64,000 nt of DNA from G963667075 sp963667075 (GTDB taxonomy: Bacteria; Pseudomonadota; Alphaproteobacteria; Micavibrionales; Micavibrionaceae), in the NCBI GenBank assembly GCA_963667075.1, contig OY762938.1:1054001-1118000 (forward strand), given 5' to 3'. Shown here one piece after another: positions 1 through 8,144 of this stretch. The notes below the pieces were generated by a model. That model searched no databases. It was not told the origin of the DNA and saw only the letters and a list, made by a program, of their open reading frames with translations. The stretch's first letter is position 1. Every line of letters begins with the position of its first letter. Made by a program: the position numbers and the translations under genes.

Positions 1-131
1 ACAACCGTTTTACCAAGTTTAGCAACACGTTCTTTCATCAGGCCATTATCCGGGCCATACACCAGAACAACCCGCACAGATGGATCCGGCTTTTTAAGAA
101 AGGCTTCTATCTGGCGAGGTTGAATTTTCAT
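1..131 (-). CDS. holA: DNA polymerase III delta subunit, N-terminal fragment (cut by window edge)
   Basis: Only the first 43 or so codons are present; the gene runs off the left edge. The protein begins MKIQPRQIEAFLKKPDP and continues with VRVVLVYGPDNGL, which matches the N-terminus of HolA, the clamp-loader delta subunit that opens the beta sliding clamp. The start codon overlaps the lptE stop codon (ATGA, 128-131), so the two genes are translationally coupled. lptE-holA adjacency is common in proteobacteria, which supports the call. The P-loop-like region beyond the edge cannot be checked. Confidence 0.85.
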   Translation of the reverse strand, partial: MKIQPRQIEAFLKKPDPSVRVVLVYGPDNGLMKERVAKLGKTV

Positions 132-652
132 TGTGTTTTTTTGTCAGCTCTCCTGAAATAGAGACTAACGTACAACTCTGTTTGCCTTGCAAGATCCTCC
201 AGCGCATTCTTACGTGCATCTTCTTCTGTTATTCGCGTGGCAAATTCGCTGGGGAGAATATTATAACTCGTAATGGCAGAAATCTTACGATTCAGCACAA
301 TTTTACCTGTTTTCTTATCTGTCAGAGATATAACCGCATTAAGGCGTAATTGTGCCCGCGTGGCATCCGAACTTTTCGTTATATCAAGATCTGTTGAACG
401 TTCTTTAAGATCAGAGACAGAAAGCGTATGCGAAACATAAGTCCCTTTACCACTATTACCGTAAAAACGATCCATCAAAAGGTTGCGCAAATGCTGCCCT
501 TCTCTATCCGGTATATTCTCAATTGACACATATGATAAGGCTTCATCTGTGTAGACTTGACCGTTTTTGGTAAAATTGCCAAACACGGGCGTAAAACCAC
601 AGCCAGTCATTAACAGTGTTACCAGCAATAGAGAAAGAAGCAGTCTCATCAT
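128..652 (-). CDS. lptE: LPS-assembly lipoprotein LptE
   Basis: A 174-residue outer-membrane lipoprotein. It has a hydrophobic signal (residues 2-17) ending in a lipobox LMTGC, with Cys18 as the lipidated residue, followed by GFTPVFG, a typical LptE start. LptE plugs the LptD barrel and helps place lipopolysaccharide in the outer leaflet. The rest of the sequence is divergent, as usual for this family, so the call rests on size, lipobox, the GCGFTPxxG start and position between leuS and holA. It starts 4 bases after the leuS stop and overlaps holA by 4 bases, so it belongs to the DUF3576-csaA-leuS-lptE-holA operon. Two Met codons lie in tandem at the start; either could be used. Confidence 0.88.
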   Translation of the reverse strand: MMRLLLSLLLVTLLMTGCGFTPVFGNFTKNGQVYTDEALSYVSIENIPDREGQHLRNLLMDRFYGNSGKGTYVSHTLSVSDLKERSTDLDITKSSDATRAQLRLNAVISLTDKKTGKIVLNRKISAITSYNILPSEFATRITEEDARKNALEDLARQTELYVSLYFRRADKKTQ

Positions 653-656
653 AATA

Positions 657-3227
657 TTAACCTACGACAATGTTGACGATTCGATTCGGCACAACAATAA
701 CCTTTCGGATCTCTTTATCTCCCACAGCACGCTGAACACCGGACTCAGACAATGCAGCTTTTTCAGCCATCTCCTTATCAGCATCTTTGGGCAGCGTAAT
801 AGTGGCCCGCATTTTACCATTCACCTGAACCGCGATAGTAACCGTATCAGAGGTCAAAAGACTTTCATCAACCTCCGGCCAGCGTGTATCAGCCAGAATT
901 GTATCATGCCCTAATATTTCCCACAATTCTTCTGCCAGATGAGGAATCATGGGATTCATACAGCAGATAAGCCTTTCATAACCTTCACGCATAGCCCAAT
1001 AGTCAGACTCTTCTTCTGCCTTGAACTCACCAAGGTGATTTGACAGCTCCCTGATTTTGGCCACAGCCTTGTTCATCTGGAACGATTCGATATCGTTTGC
1101 TACGCCAGCAATCGTCGCGTGCGTCGTACTACGGAGTTTTTTCGCAGAGTCGCTAAAGCTTTCCGGCGTGGTATCACAGCTTTCCGGCATATGTTCTTTG
1201 GCCGTCATGAGCTGTCTGTACAGCTTGTTAATGAAACGCCACGCGCCTTCCAGACCGGCTTCCGACCATTCAAGATCACGGTCGGGCGGCGAGTCGGACA
1301 AAATAAACAGACGAATCGCATCCGCCCCATAAGTGTCAAGCGGATCCTGCGGATCAATAACGTTTTTCTTGGATTTTGACATCTTGACCACATTGCCCTG
1401 TGTCACAGAGGCACCGCCATCGACTAAAACCCAGTGTCCATTCTCATCTTTTTGGACATCTTTAGGGAAGACCCATTTACCGTTTTCGTCCTTGTAGGTC
1501 GCATGATTCACCATGCCTTGTGTATAAAGGCGTGTGAAGGGCTCATCAATATCCATATAGCCACAGGCTGATAAAGCCCGCGTAAAGAAACGGGAATAAA
1601 GCAGGTGAAGCACAGCATGTTCAACCCCGCCGATATATTGATCAACCGGGAGCCAGTACGCTGCTTTGTCTTTCGCAAAGCCTTCGTGTTCATTATGTGC
1701 ATCACAATAACGGGCAAAATACCAGCTGGATTCAAAAAATGTATCAAATGTATCCGTTTCACGCACCGCATCTTTACCACAGCAGGGACATTTGACATGT
1801 TTCCATGTGGGATGGTGATCAAGGGGATTGCCCGGCTTGTCAAAAGACACATCGTCCGGGAGCTGCACAGGAAGATCTTCTTCCGGCACAGGCACAAGAC
1901 CACAAGAATCACAATGAATAAACGGTACAGGACAGCCCCAGTAACGTTGGCGACTGACACCCCAATCCCGCAGGCGGAATTGCGTAACACCTGTGCCTTT
2001 GCCCAGCTCTTCAATCTTTTTAATGGCGGTCTGAATAGCCACATCAACCGCCAAACCACTCAGGAAGTCAGAATTTGCGAGCTTGCCCGGACCTGTGTAT
2101 GCTTCATTCTCAATTGTAAATGTCGCTGGATCTTCGTCTTCAGGAATAACAACCGGTATCACATCCAGACCATATTTGCGGGCAAAATCAAGGTCCCGCT
2201 GGTCATGCGCCGGACAGCCAAAGATTGCGCCTGTGCCGTAATCCATCAGGATAAAATTAGCGATATAGACAGGGAGTTCCGCCCCTTCAATAAACGGGTG
2301 CTTTACTTTATGGCCTGTATCAAAACCAATTTTCTCTGCTTGTTCAATAGCGGCCTCTGAAGTGCCGACAGAGCGGCATTTAGCCTGGAATGTCTCAAAT
2401 CCTTCTTTGTCTCCCGCCAGTTGTTCCGCCATCGGGTGATCAGGCGACAGAGCCACAAAAGAGGCCCCGAACAATGTATCCGGGCGTGTGGTGAAGACTT
2501 CAACCTGTTCATCAGAACCGATAAGATCAAACTTAAACTGAGCACCAAAGGATTTGCCGATCCAGTTTTCCTGCATAATCCGAACTTTTTCGGGCCAACC
2601 ATCCATGGTTTTTAACGCAGCCAAAAGATCGTCCGCATATTCCGTAATTTTAAGGAACCACTGATTAAGCTTGCGCCGTTCGACCGGCACACCAGAACGC
2701 CAGCCTTTGCCGTCAACGACTTGTTCATTCGCCAGCACCGTATTCTCTACAGGGTCCCAGTTCACAACAGATTCTTTACGGTAAGCAAGACCCTTTTTGT
2801 AAAAGTCGAGGAACATTTTCTGTTCGTGTTTGTAATAATCAGGCGCACATGTCGCGATATCACGACTCCAGTCAATGGCAAGCCCCATGGATTTAAGCTG
2901 ATCACGCATGGCTTCAATATTGGAATAGGTCCATTTAGCCGGATGCGTGTTATTCTCAATCGCCGCATTCTCGGCTGGCAGGCCAAGAGCATCCCATCCC
3001 ATAGGATTTAAAACATTATACCCAAGTGCCTTGCGGTAACGAGCCACCACATCACTCAAGGAATAGTTGCGTACGTGTCCCATATGTATGCGTCCCGAAG
3101 GATAAGGAAACATCGCCAGTACATAGTACTTATCCTTGTTTGTGTCTTCTGTAACTTCGAAACTTTTGCGTTCCAGCCATATTTTGCGCCACTTGTTTTC
3201 TGCTTCTTTAATATTATAGCGACTCAT
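657..3227 (-). CDS. leuS: Leucyl-tRNA synthetase
   Basis: An 856-residue class I aminoacyl-tRNA synthetase that charges tRNA-Leu in the cytoplasm. The HIGH-type motif appears as HMGH within PYPSGRIHMGHVRNYS near residue 45, and the KMSKS loop as VKMSKSKKNV near residue 620. Between them lies the CP1 editing domain (TTRPDTLFGASF, then GTGAIFGCPAHDQRD). The C-terminal anticodon-binding region includes VQVNGKMRATI. Length is normal for bacterial LeuRS. It is tightly packed in an operon, 18 bases after csaA and 4 bases before lptE. Confidence 0.98.
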   Translation of the reverse strand: MSRYNIKEAENKWRKIWLERKSFEVTEDTNKDKYYVLAMFPYPSGRIHMGHVRNYSLSDVVARYRKALGYNVLNPMGWDALGLPAENAAIENNTHPAKWTYSNIEAMRDQLKSMGLAIDWSRDIATCAPDYYKHEQKMFLDFYKKGLAYRKESVVNWDPVENTVLANEQVVDGKGWRSGVPVERRKLNQWFLKITEYADDLLAALKTMDGWPEKVRIMQENWIGKSFGAQFKFDLIGSDEQVEVFTTRPDTLFGASFVALSPDHPMAEQLAGDKEGFETFQAKCRSVGTSEAAIEQAEKIGFDTGHKVKHPFIEGAELPVYIANFILMDYGTGAIFGCPAHDQRDLDFARKYGLDVIPVVIPEDEDPATFTIENEAYTGPGKLANSDFLSGLAVDVAIQTAIKKIEELGKGTGVTQFRLRDWGVSRQRYWGCPVPFIHCDSCGLVPVPEEDLPVQLPDDVSFDKPGNPLDHHPTWKHVKCPCCGKDAVRETDTFDTFFESSWYFARYCDAHNEHEGFAKDKAAYWLPVDQYIGGVEHAVLHLLYSRFFTRALSACGYMDIDEPFTRLYTQGMVNHATYKDENGKWVFPKDVQKDENGHWVLVDGGASVTQGNVVKMSKSKKNVIDPQDPLDTYGADAIRLFILSDSPPDRDLEWSEAGLEGAWRFINKLYRQLMTAKEHMPESCDTTPESFSDSAKKLRSTTHATIAGVANDIESFQMNKAVAKIRELSNHLGEFKAEEESDYWAMREGYERLICCMNPMIPHLAEELWEILGHDTILADTRWPEVDESLLTSDTVTIAVQVNGKMRATITLPKDADKEMAEKAALSESGVQRAVGDKEIRKVIVVPNRIVNIVVG

Positions 3228-3245
3228 TTTTTCCTTTTTCTCCTC

Positions 3246-3581
3246 TTAAAATAAACGTACGCCGTTTTGTACATTCCGGTCGGGCTTAATTAGTATAACA
3301 TCACCGTTCTCGTCCGGTACGCCCAGTGTTAACACTTCTGACATAAAAGGCCCAATCTGCTTTGGCGGAAAATTAACGACAGCCAGAACCTGACGCCCTA
3401 CTAATTCCCCAGCCGTGTAGTGTTTCGTAATCTGAGCAGACGTTTTCTTTACGCCAATTTCCTTGCCAAAGTCAATTTCAAGCCTGTAAGCAGGTTTTCT
3501 AGCCTCTGGAAAATCCTGAACAGTCAAAATGGTTCCAGCTCTGATGTCGACTTTTAAAAAATCATCAAAGGAGACCGGCAT
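3246..3581 (-). CDS. csaA: CsaA-type tRNA-binding protein
   Basis: A 111-residue protein consisting of a single EMAP-II/Trbp111-like OB-fold. The start FLKVDIRAGTI and the later VVNFPPKQIGPFMSEVL and LGVPDENGDVILI are typical of CsaA. Known members form homodimers that bind tRNA and were described as export-related chaperones; the physiological role is not settled. The gene lies 5 bases after the DUF3576 gene and 18 bases before leuS, so it shares their transcript. Placement beside a tRNA synthetase agrees with a tRNA-related role, which is inference. Confidence 0.93.
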   Translation of the reverse strand: MPVSFDDFLKVDIRAGTILTVQDFPEARKPAYRLEIDFGKEIGVKKTSAQITKHYTAGELVGRQVLAVVNFPPKQIGPFMSEVLTLGVPDENGDVILIKPDRNVQNGVRLF

Positions 3582-3586
3582 AACCC

Positions 3587-4123
3587 TTACTCTATGTCAC
3601 CGATGGTGGAAACGCGCATCTCTCTTGCACGGGTCAAAATGGCATCTTCGAGCTGACGCGCTGTGTCTTGAGAGGTTTCAGCATCTTTCCAGACACCAAC
3701 CCGCTTAATTTGACGGAACACTTTAACCCGCAAGCCTTCTGCCTTTAGCTGGCGGTCGAGGATGAAGACGTTGAGCTTGATTCTCTCGCCGGGATTGTCT
3801 TCGGACTCATACCAGTCTGTTAAAATAACGCCACCAAAAGGATCTGCGCTGGCCAGCGGCATAAAGGAGACGGTATCCAGCGCGGCACGCCACAAATAGG
3901 AATTCACGCCAATAGCAGAAGAGGCATCCTCCTTATCATCACCGCCCAGAAGGTTCATACCGCCCGGCCCAAAAATGCTTGGCGCTTCCGCATAAATATC
4001 ATCAACCTGATCACGATTCGCACCGGTAGGATATTTTGCCTCTACCTTGTTCGTACTACCACATCCTGCAAGGAGTCCTATGCAAGCAAAAAATATGAAA
4101 AAACGGCTATATTTTGTAAACAT
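3587..4123 (-). CDS. DUF3576 family lipoprotein
   Basis: A 178-residue secreted protein. It has a signal peptide with lipobox LLAGC (lipidated Cys about residue 21), then a low-complexity linker, then a conserved domain with NSYLWRAALDTVSFMPLASA and GGVILTDWYE. These motifs match DUF3576, a family of alphaproteobacterial lipoproteins often encoded just upstream of leuS. The function is unknown. The domain resembles a small outer-membrane-associated fold, but this is inference. It is the first gene of the minus-strand operon leading to holA; its promoter must lie in 4124-4300. Confidence 0.85.
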   Translation of the reverse strand: MFTKYSRFFIFFACIGLLAGCGSTNKVEAKYPTGANRDQVDDIYAEAPSIFGPGGMNLLGGDDKEDASSAIGVNSYLWRAALDTVSFMPLASADPFGGVILTDWYESEDNPGERIKLNVFILDRQLKAEGLRVKVFRQIKRVGVWKDAETSQDTARQLEDAILTRAREMRVSTIGDIE

Positions 4124-4222
4124 GTTTAGCTAACACCTGTTTCCTTTTTTATAAAAAATAAAAATATCCAGAGCATATATATATTGTATATAATCATTGC
4201 TTAGCACGCCCTTCCTTTTGGC

Positions 4223-4249
4223 TCAAGCATAGAGTTGTTATATGCTTGA
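4223..4249. repeat. Perfect 9-bp inverted repeat upstream of porin
   Basis: TCAAGCATA (4223-4231) and TATGCTTGA (4241-4249) are exact reverse complements separated by 9 bases. There is no U-tract, so it is not an intrinsic terminator. It lies about 75 bases upstream of the predicted porin -35 and could be an operator for either divergent gene. The regulator is unknown. Confidence 0.5.
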
Positions 4250-4324
4250 AACAAAAGCAGCAACGAGTTGTGACAATAATACAACAGCCCAGCTAAAAAA
4301 TGTGGCATTATTGCAAAAGTATAA

Positions 4325-4352
4325 TTGACCTCACCTTAAAAACATAGATAAT
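4325..4352 (+). promoter_or_regulatory. Predicted sigma70-type promoter of the porin gene
   Basis: TTGACC (4325-4330), a 16-base spacer, then GATAAT (4347-4352). Transcription would start near 4359, giving a leader of about 100 bases with a small stem-loop at 4358-4383. Both hexamers match the consensus in five of six positions. Confidence 0.45.
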
Positions 4353-4455
4353 CAGCCCATCACTCGCATTTTCGTGGGTGATGTTCATGTGGGTTTTTAA
4401 TCGAAACCTTTTTAATAAAACCAGTCTATTTAATTGCGTATGGAGGATAGACAAA

Positions 4456-5598
4456 ATGAGAAAACTTTTATTAGGTACTGCTGCCGTAGCTCTCGGTCTC
4501 GGCTTTGCTGCACCAGCAAACGCTGAGGAAGGTCTGAAACTTGACCTCGGCGGTTATTACAATGCTTACTTGGTTTACAACAGCCAAGACGAAGTAACAG
4601 GTGGCGACGAAACACGTGACCTCGACATGCTTCGTGACTCTGAATTGCACTTCACAGGTGAAACAACGCTCGACAATGGTCTGACTGTTGGTGCTCACTT
4701 TGAACTGAATGCAGATGGTAATGGTGTTGATCTCGGTGGCAACACTGCAGCTTCTGAAGCAGCTGAAGAATCATACCTGTACTTCTCAGGCGGCTGGGGC
4801 CGTGTGAATGTTGGTGCTGAAGACGGTGCGGCTTACCTGCTGCAAGTTGCTGCGCCTTCTGCAAACAGTGCACATGACGGTCTGCGTCAAACAATCAACC
4901 CATTCAACTATGATGCAACCGTTGTTGGTGCTACATTGGCTGGTGTTGATACACGTCTTGACTACGACATGGACGAATCCGGCCTGAAAGAAAAAATCAC
5001 ATACATGACACCTGTATTCAACGGCTTCCAAGCTGGTGTATCTTACACACCTGACGTTGGTCTGGACGCTGGTTACACAGGTCGTTTCGGTGTTAACCAA
5101 GACGACGAAGAAACTCTTGGTTCAGCATACGAAATCGCTGCGCGTTACGAAGGTAACTTCGAAAACGTTGGTGTGATTGTTGGCGCTGGTTACTCTCATG
5201 TTGAGTACGAAAACGACGCAAACAACTCTGGCGAAGATGACGCTCAAGAGTGGAACGTTGGTGTTGACCTTGATATCGGACCTTTCGGTATTGGTGCAGC
5301 TTACCTCGAAGAAAACAACGAAGAAGTTGGCGACGATTTCCAACAAGAAACATGGGTTGTTGGTGCTGACTACACAACTGGTCCTTTCAAACTCGGTGCG
5401 ACATACACAAACCGTGATGAAGAAATCGGCACAGGTAACGGCGAAGTTGAATCAGACCGTTACACAGGTGGTGTAGTTTACACATATGGCCCAGGCATGT
5501 CCTTCCGTGGCACAATCACATATGTTGATCACGACGTGCCTAACGCTGAAGACATCGACGGCACAGCTGTTATGCTCGGTACACACGTCAGCTTCTAA
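4456..5598 (+). CDS. Outer-membrane porin
   Basis: A 380-residue secreted beta-barrel. The signal peptide MRKLLLGTAAVALGLGFAAP ends at an ANA/EE cleavage site, and the mature protein starts with a first strand LKLDLGGYYNAYL. The rest shows repeated amphipathic strands (for example TYTNRDEEIG, FRGTITYVDHD), many acidic loops, and a C-terminal aromatic residue (SF) typical of BAM substrates. It is a general Gram-negative porin; the solute is unknown. The start at 4456 is chosen because GGAGG lies 9 bases upstream and the signal peptide begins there; an in-frame upstream GTG at 4378 is unlikely. Codon use is strongly biased (GGT, GAA, AAC, ACA), which suggests high expression. It is monocistronic, with its own promoter and a strong terminator. 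Confidence 0.9.
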   Translation: MRKLLLGTAAVALGLGFAAPANAEEGLKLDLGGYYNAYLVYNSQDEVTGGDETRDLDMLRDSELHFTGETTLDNGLTVGAHFELNADGNGVDLGGNTAASEAAEESYLYFSGGWGRVNVGAEDGAAYLLQVAAPSANSAHDGLRQTINPFNYDATVVGATLAGVDTRLDYDMDESGLKEKITYMTPVFNGFQAGVSYTPDVGLDAGYTGRFGVNQDDEETLGSAYEIAARYEGNFENVGVIVGAGYSHVEYENDANNSGEDDAQEWNVGVDLDIGPFGIGAAYLEENNEEVGDDFQQETWVVGADYTTGPFKLGATYTNRDEEIGTGNGEVESDRYTGGVVYTYGPGMSFRGTITYVDHDVPNAEDIDGTAVMLGTHVSF

Positions 5599-5628
5599 TA
5601 AGTTGATTGTATACATATAAGTATTTCT

Positions 5629-5656
5629 GAAAAGGCGGGTCTTCCCGCCTTTTCTT
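5629..5656 (+). terminator. Intrinsic terminator of the porin gene
   Basis: A perfect 11-bp stem: GAAAAGGCGGG (5629-5639), loop TCTT, CCCGCCTTTTC (5644-5654), with the T-run inside the 3' arm. It lies 31 bases after the porin stop. Confidence 0.9.
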
Positions 5657-5713
5657 TATTAGATAGGGGTATCTATAGAATCCTTTCGCAAAAATCGAAA
5701 AATACGCCCTTTT

Positions 5714-5782
5714 GCTTTTCCCGCGCAAGCGGGAACCTTTTAAAAGCACGGCATTAACGTTCCCCGTTTTCACGGGAAAAGC
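5714..5782. repeat. Inverted pair of REP-like palindromes
   Basis: Copy 1 (5714-5736) contains TTCCCGC, a GCAA tetraloop, then GCGGGAA. Copy 2 (5759-5782) is close to the reverse complement of copy 1: both share GTTCCC and CGGGAAAAGC ends when aligned. Each copy can form its own hairpin, and the two can pair into a longer cruciform. This CCCGC-loop-GCGGG layout is typical of repetitive extragenic palindromes. Copies elsewhere in the genome cannot be checked here. Confidence 0.6.
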
Positions 5783-5810
5783 AATATACTAATGATCGGG
5801 CCTCTAAAAC

Positions 5811-5838
5811 TTGTTATTTTAAACCCGCTCTGTATAGT
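5811..5838 (+). promoter_or_regulatory. Predicted promoter of yihA, possibly giving a leaderless mRNA
   Basis: TTGTTA (5811-5816), 16-base spacer, TATAGT (5833-5838). The start codon is at 5847, only 8 bases after the -10, so the transcript would begin at or next to the ATG. No Shine-Dalgarno sequence precedes the ATG, which fits. Confidence 0.4.
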
Positions 5839-5846
5839 GCTATACC

Positions 5847-6464
5847 ATGACAAACGAAATAATAGATTCTGAAAAATTATTTGCCGGGCCATGCGATTTT
5901 ATGCTGAGCGTCGCGCATCTCTCGCAATTACCGGAGCCGCTATTGCCTGAAGTGGCGTTTGTCGGGCGTTCCAATGTCGGCAAATCATCGCTTGTCAATG
6001 CGCTGACGGGACGAAAAACACTCGCGAAAACATCCAATACACCGGGCCGTACACAACAGCTAAACTTTTTTAATCTCGGCGATTTGCTTTATCTCGTTGA
6101 CTTACCCGGCTATGGCTATGCCAAGGTGTCAAAATCGTTAAGTAAAGACTGGAATAAACTGATTCGGAATTATTTAAGAGGCCGCGTAAACCTGCGCTGT
6201 GTCTTTGTGTTGGTTGATGCCCGTCACGGTTTAAAGGACAGTGACCGGGACATTATGAAGCTACTTGATGAATCAGCCGTCCCTTACAGAATTATTTTTA
6301 CAAAAGCAGACAAACAAAAAAATGAGACCCTTTCTGTATTAAAAGGAAAAGCAGAGGAAGAACTTAAAAAACACCCAGCCTCTTACCCTGAGATATATAA
6401 AACAAGCGCGCGCGCTAAAGACGGCCTAACAGAAATGCGTGCCTTAATTTCTTCCTTTGCCTAA
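5847..6464 (+). CDS. yihA: Ribosome biogenesis GTPase YihA/YsxC (EngB)
   Basis: A 205-residue TRAFAC GTPase needed for assembly of the 50S ribosomal subunit. The P-loop is GRSNVGKSS (about residues 40-48), switch/G2 lies in SNTPGRTQQLNFF, G3 is DLPGYGYA and G4 is FTKADK; the SAR-type G5 follows near the end (KTSARAKDG). Length and motifs are typical. The gene has no clear ribosome-binding site. It heads a plus-strand run with mlaE, mlaF and mrcA, but 67 bases separate it from mlaE. Confidence 0.96.
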   Translation: MTNEIIDSEKLFAGPCDFMLSVAHLSQLPEPLLPEVAFVGRSNVGKSSLVNALTGRKTLAKTSNTPGRTQQLNFFNLGDLLYLVDLPGYGYAKVSKSLSKDWNKLIRNYLRGRVNLRCVFVLVDARHGLKDSDRDIMKLLDESAVPYRIIFTKADKQKNETLSVLKGKAEEELKKHPASYPEIYKTSARAKDGLTEMRALISSFA

Positions 6465-6531
6465 GGCGTAAAAAACCTATATAAAAGATAGCTGTAGTGG
6501 AGAAATAACTGAACAATCTGCCGGACGAGTA

Positions 6532-7347
6532 ATGGAACAAGCAACAAAACAAGACAATTTTATTGTCGCGTATATTCTGGATACGTGTGAAGCGATCGGG
6601 CACACTATTCTTCATTTCTTCTCATCTGTCGGTCGTCTGGTTTTGTTTATGGCACAGGCCCTTTTGCACTGTTTTACACCGCCTGTTTATCTTCGCCTGA
6701 CCCTTCGACAGTTTATAGATATCGGCTATTATTCTTTGCCAGTCGTCGGCATGACCGCCTTGTTTACAGGTATGGTTCTCGCCTTGCAGAGCTATACGGG
6801 CTTTACGCGTTTTAATGCAGAGAGTGCGATTGCTGCAGTTGTCGTGCTGTCTGTAACACGGGAGCTGGCCCCTGTTTTGGCCGGTCTGATGGTCGCAGGA
6901 CGTGTCGGGGCCTCCATTGCTGCAGAAATTGGTACAATGCGGGTTACGGAACAGATTGATGCACTAACAACTCTATCTGTTAACCCTTTCAAATATTTGA
7001 TTGCGCCACGTGTTATTGCCGGCACCCTTATGTTGCCGGTTCTTGTGCTGATTGGCGATGTTATTGGTGTTTTTGGCGGCTATCTTGTCAGTATTAATGT
7101 ATTGGGTTTCAGTCCTGCTTCTTATCTCTCACAGACATGGGATATTCTAGAATCGATGGATGTAATTTCCGGCCTTGTAAAAGCAGCCGTTTTCGGTTTT
7201 GCCGTTTCCGTCATGGGTTGTTTCCACGGGTTCAATTCCGATCGCGGGGCGCAAGGTGTCGGGGCCGCAACAACAAATGCGGTTGTCTCCTCCTCTATCC
7301 TTATTCTGATTTTCAACTATATTCTAACACAGGTGTTCTTCTCATGA
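6532..7347 (+). CDS. mlaE: MlaE-family ABC transporter permease
   Basis: A 271-residue inner-membrane permease with about six hydrophobic segments. Conserved MlaE motifs are visible: MTALFTGMVLALQSYTGF, TRELAPVLAGLMVAGRVGAS, AAEIGTMRVTEQIDAL. In the Mla system MlaE with MlaF forms the inner-membrane core that moves phospholipids between inner and outer membrane to keep lipid asymmetry. The stop overlaps the mlaF start by 4 bases. No mlaD, mlaC or mlaB follows, so its MCE partner must be encoded elsewhere. Confidence 0.93.
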   Translation: MEQATKQDNFIVAYILDTCEAIGHTILHFFSSVGRLVLFMAQALLHCFTPPVYLRLTLRQFIDIGYYSLPVVGMTALFTGMVLALQSYTGFTRFNAESAIAAVVVLSVTRELAPVLAGLMVAGRVGASIAAEIGTMRVTEQIDALTTLSVNPFKYLIAPRVIAGTLMLPVLVLIGDVIGVFGGYLVSINVLGFSPASYLSQTWDILESMDVISGLVKAAVFGFAVSVMGCFHGFNSDRGAQGVGAATTNAVVSSSILILIFNYILTQVFFS

Positions 7348-8135
7348 CCGATGACAACGCACCTTATAAACTCCGTGTCCGCGGTGTTAAAAAATCTTTT
7401 GGGCCCAAAACGGTTCTGGATGGGATAGACTTCGATCTGGAAGAAGGAAAATCTCTGGTTATTATTGGCGGATCAGGGTCGGGGAAATCTGTAACACTTA
7501 AATGTATTCTCGGCCTTATAGAACCGGAAGAAGGCTCTATTCTGGTTGATGGTCAGGAGACTGTTCGTCTCGACAATAGAAGCCGTAACGAGGTTATGCA
7601 TAAATTCGGTATGCTTTTTCAAGGCGGGGCACTGTTTGATTCTCTGCCCATTTGGGAAAACGTTTCGTTCGGCCTTATTCATGGCAAAAGTGTAAACCGC
7701 AAGGAGGCCTATGAAGTAGCACTTCAAAAACTGGCCGCTGTCGGTCTGAATGCACGGGTCGCGGACCTTTATCCGGCAGAATTATCAGGCGGCATGCAAA
7801 AACGGGTTAGTCTTGCCCGGGCCATTGCCACAAATCCTGAAATTATTTTCTTTGACGAACCAACGACAGGACTTGACCCCATCATGGCAGATGTGATTAA
7901 TGACCTGATCGTATCATCTGTAAAAGATTTGGGTGCGACAGCACTGTCCATTACACATGACATGGCAAGTGCCAAAAAAATTGCCGACTATGTCGCCATG
8001 ATTTACGAAGGAAAAATCATCTGGCACGGCAAAGTAGAAGAGCTGGACCATTCGGGCAATGACTATGTAGACCAGTTTATTCATGGTCGTGCCGATGGTC
8101 CTATTACGAAACAAAAAGAATTTGCAGCTTTATAG
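7344..8135 (+). CDS. mlaF: MlaF-family ABC transporter ATP-binding protein
   Basis: A 263-residue ATPase. Walker A is GGSGSGKSV, the signature is LSGGMQKRVS and Walker B is IIFFDEPTTGLDP, followed by the H-loop region SITHDMASAK. It energises the MlaE permease in phospholipid transport. The start at 7344 (ATGA overlap with the mlaE stop) is chosen over a longer in-frame reading that would begin inside mlaE. mrcA starts 9 bases later. Confidence 0.94.
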   Translation: MTDDNAPYKLRVRGVKKSFGPKTVLDGIDFDLEEGKSLVIIGGSGSGKSVTLKCILGLIEPEEGSILVDGQETVRLDNRSRNEVMHKFGMLFQGGALFDSLPIWENVSFGLIHGKSVNRKEAYEVALQKLAAVGLNARVADLYPAELSGGMQKRVSLARAIATNPEIIFFDEPTTGLDPIMADVINDLIVSSVKDLGATALSITHDMASAKKIADYVAMIYEGKIIWHGKVEELDHSGNDYVDQFIHGRADGPITKQKEFAAL

Positions 8136-8144
8136 CATCATCTT

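Larger units (their letters stand above)
4124..4455. other. Intergenic region between divergent DUF3576 lipoprotein and porin genes
   Basis: No gene is visible here. The region is AT-rich (for example the TATATATATTG tract near 4176-4187) and must hold promoters for both divergent units. It contains a perfect 9-base inverted repeat (4223-4249), a sigma70-like promoter for the porin (4325-4352) and an imperfect stem-loop in the predicted porin leader (CATCAC 4358-4363 with GTGATG 4378-4383). Confidence 0.6.

Noticed and set aside
1605..2360. 251-codon plus-strand frame inside leuS
   Set aside because: It lies antisense to a fully conserved gene and has no protein-like features.
4456..5598. 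Long open frames on the minus strand and in other frames under the porin
   Set aside because: They result from strong codon bias in a highly expressed gene; they have no ribosome-binding sites or recognisable domains.
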